Shown: positions 1-6,950, counted from the first letter of the stretch. The stretch is DNA of 21,802 nucleotides from JBKEDG01 sp047973085 (GCA_047973085.1 JBKEBI010000033.1:1-21802), one strand, 5' to 3'. Numbers and translations are program-made. The notes: a model not told the origin generated them from the letters alone.

Positions 1-1
1 T

Positions 2-919
2 GAATATGTGGGAATAGAGACAAAAATTCCTTTTCCAGTATTTACAGAAACTGGATTTCCAGAGGAATTAGTTGCAGAATTATCAAAACATAGTGGGCAC
101 AATTTTATTGGTAATTATGCAAGTAGTGGGACAGTAATTTTGGATGAACTTGGTGAAGAGCATGTAAATACAAAGGCTTTGATTTTGTATACTTCAAATG
201 ATTCTGTGCTTCAGATTGCTGCTCATGAAGAAGTTATTTCACTTGAAGAACTTTACCGTGTATGTGAAATTGCGAGAGAAATAACTTTAAAGGATGAATG
301 GAAACTAGCACGTGTTATTGCAAGACCATTTGTAGGTACAGTTGGAAATTGGAAACGCACAAGTAATCGCCATGATTATTCACTAACACCTCCTCATAAA
401 ACAGTATTAAACAGTTTAGAAGAAGCTGGTTTTGATGTAATAGGTGTAGGTAAAATCCCTGATATTTACAATGATTACGGAATTACAAAGAAAGTAAAAA
501 CTAAGTCAAATATGGATGGTGTAGATAAAACTATTGAAGAATTAAAAAATGACTTTTCAGGACTACTTTTTACAAATTTAGTGGAATTTGATTCAGAATA
601 TGGTCATCGTAGAAACGCAAAAGGATATGGCCAAGCAATAATGGATTTTGACAATAGATTGCCTGAGATTGTTGAGGCATTGAAAGAGGATGATTTACTT
701 ATTATAACGGCGGATCATGGAAATGATCCTGGATTTAAAGGTACAGATCATACAAGAGAACAGGTTCCTTTGCTTATTTACTCTAAGAATTTTAAGAGTT
801 TTGGAATTTTAGAAGAGCGAGATACTTTTGCTGATATTGGTTATAGTATTGCAGAAAATTTTGGCGTTGAATTACCAAGTATTGGAAAAAGTTTTATGGA
901 GGAAATAAATGAAAAGTAG
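2..919 (+). CDS. deoB: Phosphopentomutase DeoB (5'-truncated by window edge)
   Basis: Phosphopentomutase interconverts (deoxy)ribose 1-phosphate and 5-phosphate in cytoplasmic nucleoside salvage and catabolism. The frame is open from the first bases of the window, so the start lies upstream. By comparison with the usual length of about 390-400 residues, roughly 90 N-terminal residues are missing. An in-frame GTG at 8 falls inside the conserved region and is not the start. Seen in the sequence are SADSVLQIAAHEE-like text (here TSNDSVLQIAAHEE), RPFVG, RTSNRHDY, KTKSNMDG, the metal-site segments TADHGNDP and GTDHTRE, and a FADIG segment near the end. All are typical of this alkaline-phosphatase-superfamily enzyme. 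The last 11 nt overlap the next gene, and the ribosome binding site of that gene (GGAGG, 898-902) lies inside deoB, suggesting co-transcription. Identification is secure. Confidence 0.96.
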   Translation, partial: EYVGIETKIPFPVFTETGFPEELVAELSKHSGHNFIGNYASSGTVILDELGEEHVNTKALILYTSNDSVLQIAAHEEVISLEELYRVCEIAREITLKDEWKLARVIARPFVGTVGNWKRTSNRHDYSLTPPHKTVLNSLEEAGFDVIGVGKIPDIYNDYGITKKVKTKSNMDGVDKTIEELKNDFSGLLFTNLVEFDSEYGHRRNAKGYGQAIMDFDNRLPEIVEALKEDDLLIITADHGNDPGFKGTDHTREQVPLLIYSKNFKSFGILEERDTFADIGYSIAENFGVELPSIGKSFMEEINEK

Positions 920-1949
920 GCAAAAAAAGATTGGGATAGCTATTTTAGCTGTTGTAGTTTTATTTGTAGGAATAAGGTTTTTTAGTAAAGATAATGAGCA
1001 AGAGATAGAAATTGAAATATTTAGTTCTTTGTCTGAAGGAGAATCTACAGTTGTGTATTCTAATGATAGTAATGGAAATTCCTTTTACTTTTTTACTGCC
1101 ATTAAAGATATAAGCATTACAGATGTTGAGGTAGTACCTAGTTTTGATAAAGAAGTACTATATGAAATTAGCTATGAGAGGGTAAAAAGTAGAGCGAGTT
1201 TACCAATTGAGTACTACTTAGCAAGTGAAACAGACTTTGATTTTGAATATCTAGATGAATTTAAAAAATATCTTTCAGATAGAAAAAATGATGAAGAATA
1301 TGAAGAAAATGAGCAATATGAAACTTATATAAAGGATTACGGTAATAATAAATATTATAAAGAGTTTATGAAAGGGTTTAGTATATATATGGTAGAGGTT
1401 AAAATTGTTAATCCTACTCAGCAAATTAATCTAAATTCAATAAGTCTTGTTGAAAAAATGAAAGAGGATTCTGATTTGGAATCAGAAAATTCAAATGAGT
1501 TGTATAGGGTAGAAACAAATATAGTGTACATGAACACACCATCTAATTCCAGTGGACTTTATACGATTACTAATAGCAAGTACGAGAATGCAAAATATTA
1601 TGATAATAATATTAAGTATAGTTTTTCTATTAGTTGTAATACTTCTTTAGTGCTAAATAATTTTGCAGTTACTAATTACGATGAAGCTAAAATAAATGCT
1701 TATAAGTCAGGAAAAGAACTTAAGAATGATTTTAGTTGTAGTGCTGGAGAAGTTATTGATATTGATGCGGAACTAAATATTGAGGATAATAAGTTTTTTG
1801 ATGAAACTTTAGTAATTAATTTTGATGCTAATTGGCAAAGGATGGTTTACTATACTCCACAAATATTTGCTCCGAAAAATTATATGTTGATTAAAGAGGA
1901 GAATTTGAATAACTATTCTAATTATTTTGAATATACTTACAGTGATTAA
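909..1949 (+). CDS. Unrecognised membrane-anchored extracytoplasmic protein
   Basis: I do not recognise this 346-residue protein. It has a short basic N-terminus (KSRQKK) followed by one hydrophobic segment (about residues 8-25). The rest is a hydrophilic, Asp/Glu/Asn/Tyr-rich domain with no further membrane segment. This predicts a single-pass anchor or uncleaved signal with the bulk outside the cell. There is no lipobox cysteine. Two cysteines occur in the C-terminal half (SISCNTS and FSCSAG) and could pair outside the membrane. A highly acidic linker (NDEEYEENEQYE) lies near residues 125-137. The start at 909 has a good GGAGG ribosome binding site and overlaps deoB by 11 nt, so it is probably translated from the deoB message. 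It is closed by the terminator at 1956-1999. No function is proposed. Confidence 0.85.
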   Translation: MKSRQKKIGIAILAVVVLFVGIRFFSKDNEQEIEIEIFSSLSEGESTVVYSNDSNGNSFYFFTAIKDISITDVEVVPSFDKEVLYEISYERVKSRASLPIEYYLASETDFDFEYLDEFKKYLSDRKNDEEYEENEQYETYIKDYGNNKYYKEFMKGFSIYMVEVKIVNPTQQINLNSISLVEKMKEDSDLESENSNELYRVETNIVYMNTPSNSSGLYTITNSKYENAKYYDNNIKYSFSISCNTSLVLNNFAVTNYDEAKINAYKSGKELKNDFSCSAGEVIDIDAELNIEDNKFFDETLVINFDANWQRMVYYTPQIFAPKNYMLIKEENLNNYSNYFEYTYSD

Positions 1950-1955
1950 ATAAAA

Positions 1956-1999
1956 AAAGAGCTAGATAAAATGCTTTATACATTTTATTATAGCTCTTT
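1956..1999. terminator. Bidirectional intrinsic terminator between convergent genes
   Basis: A perfect 9-bp arm AAAGAGCTA (1956-1964) pairs with TAGCTCTTT (1991-1999). An inner perfect 8-bp arm ATAAAATG (1966-1973) pairs with CATTTTAT (1981-1988), leaving a 7-nt loop. A-rich sequence on the left and T-rich sequence on the right let it act for both the plus-strand gene ending at 1949 and the minus-strand gene ending at 2001. Confidence 0.85.
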
Positions 2000-2000
2000 C

Positions 2001-2240
2001 TTAGTCTACTGCAACAACTTTTACAATTCCAGGAACTTCTTCAATTAAAGCAAATTCAATTACGTTGCTGATTGTAACATCAGACATTGCACACCCGCTA
2101 CAAGCTCCCAACATTCTAACGTAAACAATGCCTTCTTTAACATCAACCAGTTCTACATCGCCACCATCACCTTGTAGGTAAGGTCTCATTTTATTTAGAA
2201 TGTAATCTACATGTTCGTATGTATTTTCAAAATTTTCCAT
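2001..2240 (-). CDS. nfu: NifU-like iron-sulfur cluster carrier protein
   Basis: This 79-residue protein is a stand-alone NifU C-terminal domain, which carries and delivers Fe-S clusters to apoproteins in the cytoplasm. The diagnostic CxxC cluster-binding motif is present as LGACSGCAMSD (Cys47 and Cys50), together with the QGDGGDVELV segment typical of the fold. Length is normal for Bacillales Nfu (YutI-type) proteins. The start is placed at the ATG at 2238-2240 because AGGTGAT on the minus strand ends 4 nt upstream of it. The in-frame GTG at 2247-2249 lies inside that ribosome binding site and would add three residues. The gene stands alone with its own promoter, divergent from the S1-domain gene and convergent with the gene ending at 1949. 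Confidence 0.94.
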   Translation of the reverse strand: MENFENTYEHVDYILNKMRPYLQGDGGDVELVDVKEGIVYVRMLGACSGCAMSDVTISNVIEFALIEEVPGIVKVVAVD

Positions 2241-2257
2241 TTTTATCACCTATATAT

Positions 2258-2286
2258 ATTATATTGAAAATTTTGTAATATAGCAA
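2258..2286 (-). promoter_or_regulatory. Promoter of nfu
   Basis: On the minus strand, -35 TTGCTA (2281-2286) and -10 TATAAT (2258-2263) are separated by exactly 17 bp. Transcription would begin about 10 nt upstream of the ribosome binding site. Confidence 0.75.
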
Positions 2287-2304
2287 GTAATTAGCGTGAT
2301 TTTA

Positions 2305-2313
2305 TGATATAAT
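2305..2313 (+). promoter_or_regulatory. Extended -10 promoter of the S1-domain gene
   Basis: TATAAT at 2308-2313 is preceded by TGA (2305-2307), giving an extended -10 element. No convincing -35 hexamer is seen at 17 bp. It is divergent from the nfu promoter and about 25 nt upstream of the start codon. Confidence 0.6.
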
Positions 2314-2337
2314 GTATATGAGTTTGGTGGTGAAACA

Positions 2338-2679
2338 ATGCAAAAGTTTAGTGTAGGAGATATTGTTGTGGGCAAGGTTACAGGAATAACGAAATATGGT
2401 TTGTTTGTAATGGTTGATGATATTTTTTCAGGGTTAGTACATATTTCAGAAATGTCTAATGGATTTGTAAAGAATGTTTCAAAATTTGCAAGTGTTGGAG
2501 AGTTTATTTTAGTTAAAGTTATTGATATTAAAGAAGATAAATTAATGCTTTCAATTAAGGATATTAATTATAAGACAAAAAAAAGTTGTATAGAGCTTGT
2601 AGAGCCTAAGTTATATGTAGATCCAAAAGAGTTTGAAGTTTTGAAAAATCATTTGAATATTTGGTTGGATGAAAAATAA
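2338..2679 (+). CDS. cvfD: S1-domain RNA-binding protein, CvfD/GSP13-like
   Basis: A 113-residue protein made almost entirely of one N-terminal S1 (OB-fold) RNA-binding domain (about residues 3-73). The S1 signature is visible: VGDIVVGKVTGI, YGLFVMVDD, GLVHISEMS, then VGEFILVKVIDI and KLMLSIK. Short single-S1 proteins of this kind in Firmicutes (YugI/general stress protein 13, CvfD) bind ribosomes or mRNA and act in post-transcriptional control. That role is family knowledge, not visible here. The roughly 40-residue tail is mixed-charge and not obviously conserved. GGTGGTGA (2326-2333) serves as ribosome binding site. The gene appears monocistronic, followed by the tRNA promoter. Confidence 0.85.
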   Translation: MQKFSVGDIVVGKVTGITKYGLFVMVDDIFSGLVHISEMSNGFVKNVSKFASVGEFILVKVIDIKEDKLMLSIKDINYKTKKSCIELVEPKLYVDPKEFEVLKNHLNIWLDEK

Positions 2680-2732
2680 TTTTATTCTGTAGTAATTTTT
2701 TATAGAAAATAGCTGTTTTTATAAAAAAGTTG

Positions 2733-2761
2733 TTGACAATAGAAATGTTATGTATTACAAT
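2733..2761 (+). promoter_or_regulatory. Strong promoter of the Val-Thr-Gln-Lys tRNA operon
   Basis: Consensus -35 TTGACA (2733-2738) and -10 TACAAT (2756-2761) have exact 17-bp spacing. The first mature tRNA base is at 2782, about 14 nt after the expected start site. Confidence 0.85.
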
Positions 2762-2781
2762 TATATAGCAGTTAATGAAAT

Positions 2782-2857
2782 GGGCGATTAGCTCAGTTGG
2801 GAGAGCATCTGCCTTACAAGCAGAGGGTCGGCGGTTCGAGCCCGTCATCGCCCACCA
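2782..2857 (+). tRNA. tRNA-Val (anticodon TAC)
   Basis: Full 76-nt cloverleaf. Acceptor GGGCGAT pairs with ATCGCCC, the anticodon stem TCTGC/GCAGA encloses loop CTTACAA (anticodon TAC), the T-loop is TTCGAGC, and CCA is encoded (2855-2857). It is first of a four-tRNA transcript. Confidence 0.97.
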
Positions 2858-2866
2858 TTTTATTAT

Positions 2867-2942
<76 letters not shown>

Positions 2943-2959
2943 TTTTTATGGGAAAAACT

Positions 2960-3033
2960 AGCCCAGTAGCCAAGCGGTAAGGCAGCGGACTTTGACTCCG
3001 TCAGCCCAGGTTCGAATCCTGGCTGGGCTACCA
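2960..3033 (+). tRNA. tRNA-Gln (anticodon TTG)
   Basis: Full 74-nt cloverleaf. Acceptor AGCCCAG pairs with CTGGGCT, the D-arm region GCCAAGCGGTAAGGC is typical of tRNA-Gln, the anticodon loop is CTTTGAC (anticodon TTG), the T-arm is CCAGG-TTCGAAT-CCTGG, and CCA is encoded. Confidence 0.97.
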
Positions 3034-3046
3034 TTCAATTTAATAT

Positions 3047-3122
3047 GTCCTGTTAGCTCAGACGGTAGAGCATCTGACTTTTAATCAGAGGGTCAAAGGT
3101 TCGAATCCTTTACAGGACACCA
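3047..3122 (+). tRNA. tRNA-Lys (anticodon TTT)
   Basis: Full 76-nt cloverleaf. Acceptor GTCCTGT pairs with ACAGGAC, the anticodon stem TCTGA/TCAGA encloses loop CTTTTAA (anticodon TTT), and CCA is encoded. It is last of the cluster, followed by a terminator. Confidence 0.97.
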
Positions 3123-3131
3123 TTGGTAATT

Positions 3132-3160
3132 AAGTCGGACATATCCGGCTTTTTATTTTA
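3132..3160 (+). terminator. Intrinsic terminator of the tRNA operon
   Basis: Stem AGTCGGA (3133-3139, one G-T pair) pairs with TCCGGCT (3144-3150) around loop CATA, followed by a T-rich tract (3150-3160). It begins only 10 nt after the tRNA-Lys CCA. Confidence 0.85.
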
Positions 3161-3170
3161 TATAGTAAAT

Positions 3171-3208
3171 AATGAGCGAAACCTATTAAATAGTTTGCTC
3201 ATTTTTAT
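3171..3208 (+). terminator. Possible second terminator hairpin behind the tRNA operon
   Basis: AATGAGC-G-AAAC (3171-3182) pairs with GTTTGCTCATT (3193-3203) with one bulged G. The loop is 10 nt and a short T-rich run follows. It could back up the terminator just upstream. The rest of the gap up to 3335 is AT-rich with nothing else recognisable. Confidence 0.45.
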
Positions 3209-3335
3209 ATGATAAGAAGATGAAATTATAGAATAATTTATTTTTATAAAAGTAAGATAGAAGCTTGCGAGATTAAAAAGGAATTAACAATTGTAAAATT
3301 TGATCTTATTCTTTCAATTGTATTTTGTTTTTGTA

Positions 3336-3364
3336 TTGATAAATAATTGTAAATAGTGTATCAT
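3336..3364 (+). promoter_or_regulatory. Promoter of tRNA-Leu
   Basis: -35 TTGATA (3336-3341), a 17-bp spacer, and -10 TATCAT (3359-3364). The mature tRNA starts 15 nt further on. Since no other promoter precedes mgtE, this one may also feed the mgtE operon. Confidence 0.7.
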
Positions 3365-3379
3365 TTTAAGTGAGTATAT

Positions 3380-3466
3380 GCCCGTGTGGCGGAATTGGTA
3401 GACGCACTGGATTCAAAATCCAGCGAGTTTATTCTCTTGCCGGTTCGACTCCGGCCACGGGTACCA
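3380..3466 (+). tRNA. tRNA-Leu (anticodon CAA)
   Basis: An 87-nt class II tRNA. Acceptor GCCCGTG pairs with CACGGGT (G-T ends allowed), the D-arm is GGCGGAATTGGTAGACGC, the anticodon stem CTGGA/TCCAG encloses loop TTCAAAA (anticodon CAA), the long variable arm is GAG-TTTATT-CTC, the T-loop is TTCGACT, and CCA is encoded. Confidence 0.96.
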
Positions 3467-3477
3467 TAAATCAAAAT

Positions 3478-3498
3478 ACAACCAAGGGTTGTTTTTAT
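3478..3498 (+). terminator. Short terminator-like hairpin between tRNA-Leu and mgtE
   Basis: ACAACC (3478-3483) and GGTTGT (3487-3492) form a 6-bp stem with a tight 3-nt loop, followed by TTTTTATAT. It resembles an intrinsic terminator, but the stem is short, so partial readthrough into mgtE is plausible. Confidence 0.5.
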
Positions 3499-3519
3499 AT
3501 GATGAGGGGATGTGTTAGC

Positions 3520-4842
3520 ATGGATTTATTAAATATTTTAAATGATAAGCAAAAATTGCTTGAGTATGTTGACAACTCCCATTATGCTGATATTGCAGAG
3601 GACTTTAGTGAACTTGATATTGAAGATCAATATACATTTTTTTTAAATGTACCAACAGATATTTTTGCTGATACTCTAGTAGAATGTTCTGCGGATGTGA
3701 TTATCAGGGTAGTAGAGTTCTTTTCAGTTAAAGAAATTATCTCAATTGTAAGTGAATTAATGAGTGATGATGCAGTTGATGTACTTGGCTATGCTAGTTT
3801 TGGTAAACAAAAAGCAATATTACAAAATATGAAACTTAATGATAAAGTTCAGTTTAGAACTTTACTTGGTTATGAAAAAGACTCTGCTGGTGGAATAATG
3901 TCAACAGAATTCGTTGCTTTACGAGCTAGTTTAACTGTAAATGAAGCAATTACTAAGCTTAGAAGTATTGAACACGATAGTGATGATTATTTTGATATAA
4001 TCTACTTAGTAGATACGAAAAAAAAGCTTGTGGGGTACGTAACACTAAAAGAACTTGTATTATCACCTTCTGATATTTTAATTAGTGATATTATGGATAC
4101 ATTTGTTGTAAGTGTAAAAGCAAGTGATGATCAAGAAGATGTTGCAGATCTAGTTCAAAAATATGACCTTGGAGCAATTCCGGTTGTCAACAATAAAGAG
4201 AATATTTTAGGTATTATTACTGTCGATGATGTAATAGATGTCTTAATTGAGGAGCAAGAAGAAGATTATTTGAAGTTTGGTGGAGTAATGAATGACCCTG
4301 ATACTGAAGATACAATAATGTCATCAGTGAAAGCTAGACTTCCATGGTTATGTATTAATCTTTGTACAGCATTTTTAGCAGCGTTCGTTGTAAGCCAATT
4401 TGACAACGTGATTAGTAAAGTTGTTGCTCTTGCAGTTGCAATGCCTATAGTTGCGGGTATGGGTGGTAATGCTGGAACACAAGCGCTATCTGTTATGATA
4501 AGAAATATTGCTGTAAATGATGCTTCTCTTGCAACTGAGTGGAGAAAAACCTATCGAGAAGTTGGTGTAGGACTTATTAATGGACTTGTAACAGGATCTA
4601 TAGCAGGGCTTGTTCTATCATTGGCATATGATAATTATTATTTGGGAATACTACTTTTATGTTCAATGATTGGAAATATGGTATTAGCAGGAATTGTTGG
4701 ATTTACAGTACCACTTATTTTGAAAAAGTTAAATTTTGACCCTGCACTTGCTTCATCAATTTTTATTACTACAGCAACAGATATTTTCGGGTTTTTCCTA
4801 TTTTTAGGACTTGCGACAATATTTCTACCATTGCTAATATAG
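3520..4842 (+). CDS. mgtE: Magnesium transporter MgtE
   Basis: A 440-residue Mg2+ channel/transporter of the MgtE/SLC41 family in the cytoplasmic membrane. Order of parts: an N-terminal helical MgtE_N domain (about residues 10-125, with DDAVDVLG), two CBS domains (about 130-190 with DSAGGIMSTEF, and 195-250 with GAIPVVNNKENILGIITVDD) that sense cytosolic Mg2+, a plug-helix region, then five membrane helices from about residue 290. The pore signature AGMGGNAGTQALSV and the last-helix Asp in TTATDIFGF are present. The start is set at ATG 3520, with GAGGGG 10 nt upstream. The longer open frame runs back through tRNA-Leu and is not coding. It is first of the tight operon mgtE-rsmG-noc-yggS. No Mg2+-sensing M-box is recognisable upstream. 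Confidence 0.95.
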   Translation: MDLLNILNDKQKLLEYVDNSHYADIAEDFSELDIEDQYTFFLNVPTDIFADTLVECSADVIIRVVEFFSVKEIISIVSELMSDDAVDVLGYASFGKQKAILQNMKLNDKVQFRTLLGYEKDSAGGIMSTEFVALRASLTVNEAITKLRSIEHDSDDYFDIIYLVDTKKKLVGYVTLKELVLSPSDILISDIMDTFVVSVKASDDQEDVADLVQKYDLGAIPVVNNKENILGIITVDDVIDVLIEEQEEDYLKFGGVMNDPDTEDTIMSSVKARLPWLCINLCTAFLAAFVVSQFDNVISKVVALAVAMPIVAGMGGNAGTQALSVMIRNIAVNDASLATEWRKTYREVGVGLINGLVTGSIAGLVLSLAYDNYYLGILLLCSMIGNMVLAGIVGFTVPLILKKLNFDPALASSIFITTATDIFGFFLFLGLATIFLPLLI

Positions 4843-4850
4843 GAGATTTT

Positions 4851-5555
4851 ATGAATATTATTGAGTTTAAAAATGATCTAGAAAATATAAATGTTTTTTT
4901 AACTGATAAACAACTTTCTAAGTTTGAGATTTATTATGACTTTTTAGTACAAGAAAATGAAAAATACAACTTAACTGCAATCAACAATAAAAGAGAAGTT
5001 TTTTATAAGCATTTTTATGATAGTATCGCTATTTCTAGTTTTTATGAATTTGATAACCAAAGAATTTGTGATGTAGGTAGTGGTGCTGGATTTCCTTCAA
5101 TTCCTTTAAAGATAGTATATGAAAATTTAGATGTAGTTATAGTAGATGCTTTAGGAAAGCGAATTAATTTTTTAAACCAGTTATGTAATAAATTAGATCT
5201 TAATGATGTAGAATGTGTTCATGCGCGCGCTGAAGAATATGCTAGTGTTGCACGTGAAAGTTTTGACTGTGTGACAGCTCGTGCTGTAGCAGCTTTACCA
5301 ATTTTATGTGAGTTGTGTATTCCACTTGTTAAGCAAAATGGAATATTTTTTGTTCCAAAAGGGAGTATGGGACACGAAGAAAAAGATGATGCTGCAAATG
5401 CTCTGAAGATATTAGGATGTAGTGAAGTAAGTAGTTTTTCATATTCGCTTCCATATAATTATGGTGAAAGGACTTGCTTTACTTTTAAAAAGATTAATAA
5501 GACTCCAAAAAAGTATCCAAGAAATTTTGGCCAAATTAAGAAAAGGCCATTGTAG
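4851..5555 (+). CDS. rsmG: 16S rRNA (guanine-N7)-methyltransferase RsmG
   Basis: RsmG (GidB) makes the N7-methylguanosine at position 527 (E. coli numbering) of 16S rRNA, using S-adenosylmethionine, in the cytoplasm. At 234 residues the length is normal. The N-terminal segment YNLTAI is typical. The SAM-binding motif I is CDVGSGAGFPSIPLKI (residues 73-88), followed by the acidic VDALGKR motif, the TARAVA segment, and the characteristic basic tail KTPKKYPRNFGQ...KKRPL. The ribosome binding site AGGAG lies just upstream and the gap to mgtE is 8 nt. The gene next door is noc, as in Bacillus, but mnmG is not adjacent here. A parS-like sequence is embedded in it at 5246-5261. Confidence 0.96.
   Translation: MNIIEFKNDLENINVFLTDKQLSKFEIYYDFLVQENEKYNLTAINNKREVFYKHFYDSIAISSFYEFDNQRICDVGSGAGFPSIPLKIVYENLDVVIVDALGKRINFLNQLCNKLDLNDVECVHARAEEYASVARESFDCVTARAVAALPILCELCIPLVKQNGIFFVPKGSMGHEEKDDAANALKILGCSEVSSFSYSLPYNYGERTCFTFKKINKTPKKYPRNFGQIKKRPL
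5246..5261. promoter_or_regulatory. Candidate parS (ParB-binding) site inside rsmG
   Basis: TGTTGCACGTGAAAGT matches the Bacillus-type parS consensus TGTTTCACGTGAAACA at 13 of 16 positions, including the full CACGTGAAA core. The fifth position is known to be variable in Bacillus sites. It lies between mgtE and the noc/parAB genes, where parS sites are expected near the replication origin. Binding has not been shown, and the bases also encode conserved RsmG protein. Confidence 0.5.
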
Positions 5556-5563
5556 GTGATGAG

Positions 5564-6328
5564 ATGAATGTAAAGATAATTGATATAAATAAATTAAGAG
5601 CTAATGAAGACCAACCACGTAAGAATTTTGATGATGAAAAATTGGCTGAGTTAGCTATTTCAATTGCTCAGTATGGTATATTACAGCCAATTATTGTAAG
5701 TGCTACTAGTGGTGGATTATATACAATAATTGCTGGAGAGCGTAGATTTCGTGCGAGTAAAATGGCAGGGCTTAGTCAAGTGCCTGTAGTTATTAGTGAA
5801 GCAAATCGTTATACTGCAGATAAAATATCTATTATAGAAAATGTACAACGTGATGATTTGAGTGCAATTGAAGAAGCTCTTGCATACAAGAATTTGATTG
5901 ATAACTATGAGCTTTCTCAGTCAGAAATAGGAAAATTGATTGGGAAAAAACCATCAACAATATCTAATAAAATACGTTTGTTAAAATTAAGTGATGAGGT
6001 TAAAGAAGCAATTTCTTCAAATCAAATAAGTGAGCGTCATGGTAGAGCTATGCTTGGAATTGATATAGATAGTCAGGCTAAAATTCTTGATAAAGTTATA
6101 AAGAATAGTTTAACTGTTAAAGGTTTAGAAAAAGAGCTTGAAAAATTTAATGATAAACCTAAAAAGATAAGAAAGCAGAAAATGATTGTTAGTAAAGATT
6201 TTAGACTTGCAATAAATACATTAAAGCAAGCAACTGAAATGATTGAAAAAACAGGAATGAATGTTGAGATTAGTGAAAATTTAGATGGTGATGATTTGTT
6301 TATTAATTTAAAAATTTCTAGGAGGTAA
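5564..6328 (+). CDS. noc: Nucleoid occlusion protein Noc-like (ParB family, short N-terminus)
   Basis: A 254-residue ParB-family protein. The CTP-binding ParB/Srx fold comes first (QPRKNF at 17-22, AGERRFRA at 57-64, ENVQRDD at 92-98). A helix-turn-helix domain follows (about 118-141, SQSEIGKLIGKKPSTISNK), then a C-terminal dimerisation region whose text (DFRLAINTLKQATEMIEKTG) resembles Bacillus Noc. The recognition region has Lys in SNK and Arg in SERHGR, as in Noc rather than ParB. Together with the position after rsmG this favours Noc, which binds NBS sites and keeps division off the nucleoid. The Bacillus amphipathic membrane-targeting helix is missing: the protein begins directly at the CTP-binding fold, and upstream codons in frame contain no usual start before a stop. 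AGGTGA precedes the start. Confidence 0.85.
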   Translation: MNVKIIDINKLRANEDQPRKNFDDEKLAELAISIAQYGILQPIIVSATSGGLYTIIAGERRFRASKMAGLSQVPVVISEANRYTADKISIIENVQRDDLSAIEEALAYKNLIDNYELSQSEIGKLIGKKPSTISNKIRLLKLSDEVKEAISSNQISERHGRAMLGIDIDSQAKILDKVIKNSLTVKGLEKELEKFNDKPKKIRKQKMIVSKDFRLAINTLKQATEMIEKTGMNVEISENLDGDDLFINLKISRR

Positions 6329-6329
6329 T

Positions 6330-6950
6330 ATGATTTACGATAATTATAAAAATATTGCTGATAATATAGGAGCTGCAAATTTGCTTGTTGTTTCTAAATA
6401 TCAAGGTATTGATAAAATTCAAGAGTTATATGATTCTGGAGTTAGGCTTTTTGGTGAAAATAGAATTGAAGAGTTAAAAATTAAATATAGTGAATTACCA
6501 AAAGATATTTGTTGGCATTTTATTGGAAGAATACAGAGTAAAAAAATTAAGGACATTGTAAAATATGCTGACTTAATACACTCAGTTGATAGTTTTAAGG
6601 CGCTTACTATTATTAATAAAGAGGCGGAAAAAATTAATAAGATACAGAAAGTATTAATTCAATTAAATGTTAGTAATGAAGAATCTAAAACAGGATTTGA
6701 TGAAAGAGATTTATCTTCAATAATTATTGAAGTTAGTAATTATACTAACATTGAAGTTGTAGGGCTTATGACAATGGCTCCATTTACTGATGATAAAGCA
6801 ATTTTAAGAGATGTTTTTTCAAAGATGAAAAATTGCTACGATCAATATCATTTTAGTGTTTTAAGTATGGGGATGAGTAATGATTATAAGATAGCTCTTG
6901 AATATGGCGCAAATTTAATTAGAATTGGTACGAGTATATTTAGTGATTAA
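6330..6950 (+). CDS. yggS: Pyridoxal-phosphate homeostasis protein (YggS/PROSC family)
   Basis: A 206-residue PLP-binding protein of the YggS/YlmE/PROSC family. These are alanine-racemase-fold proteins without a known reaction that buffer cytoplasmic vitamin B6 and amino acid pools. Lys23 in LLVVSKYQG is the expected Schiff-base lysine. Other family marks are FGENRIEEL, WHFIGRIQSKK, IQLNVSNEESKTGF, GLMTMAPF, LSMGMSNDY and IRIGTSIF. It is slightly shorter than the usual 220-235 residues, mostly at the N-terminus. The start is 1 nt after noc, with AGGAGG placed inside the noc 3' end, so translation is coupled. It is more often found next to sepF in Firmicutes, so its place between noc and parA is a local variant. 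Confidence 0.93.
   Translation: MIYDNYKNIADNIGAANLLVVSKYQGIDKIQELYDSGVRLFGENRIEELKIKYSELPKDICWHFIGRIQSKKIKDIVKYADLIHSVDSFKALTIINKEAEKINKIQKVLIQLNVSNEESKTGFDERDLSSIIIEVSNYTNIEVVGLMTMAPFTDDKAILRDVFSKMKNCYDQYHFSVLSMGMSNDYKIALEYGANLIRIGTSIFSD

Noticed and set aside
2695..2726. Terminator behind the S1-domain gene
   Set aside because: The TATAGAAAA/TTTTTATA pairing is weak and AU-only with mismatches, not enough to call.
2606..2848. Minus-strand open frame across the S1-gene end and tRNA-Val
   Set aside because: It is antisense to a tRNA and a real gene, has no ribosome binding site and matches no recognisable family. It is an open-frame shadow.
3370..3519. N-terminal extension of mgtE by 50 residues
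   Set aside because: The extension reads through tRNA-Leu, lacks MgtE similarity, and a good internal ATG with GAGGGG exists at 3520.
6073..6378. Minus-strand open frame over the noc end
   Set aside because: It is antisense to noc and yggS with biased hydrophobic composition mirroring AT-rich coding. No start signals are visible.
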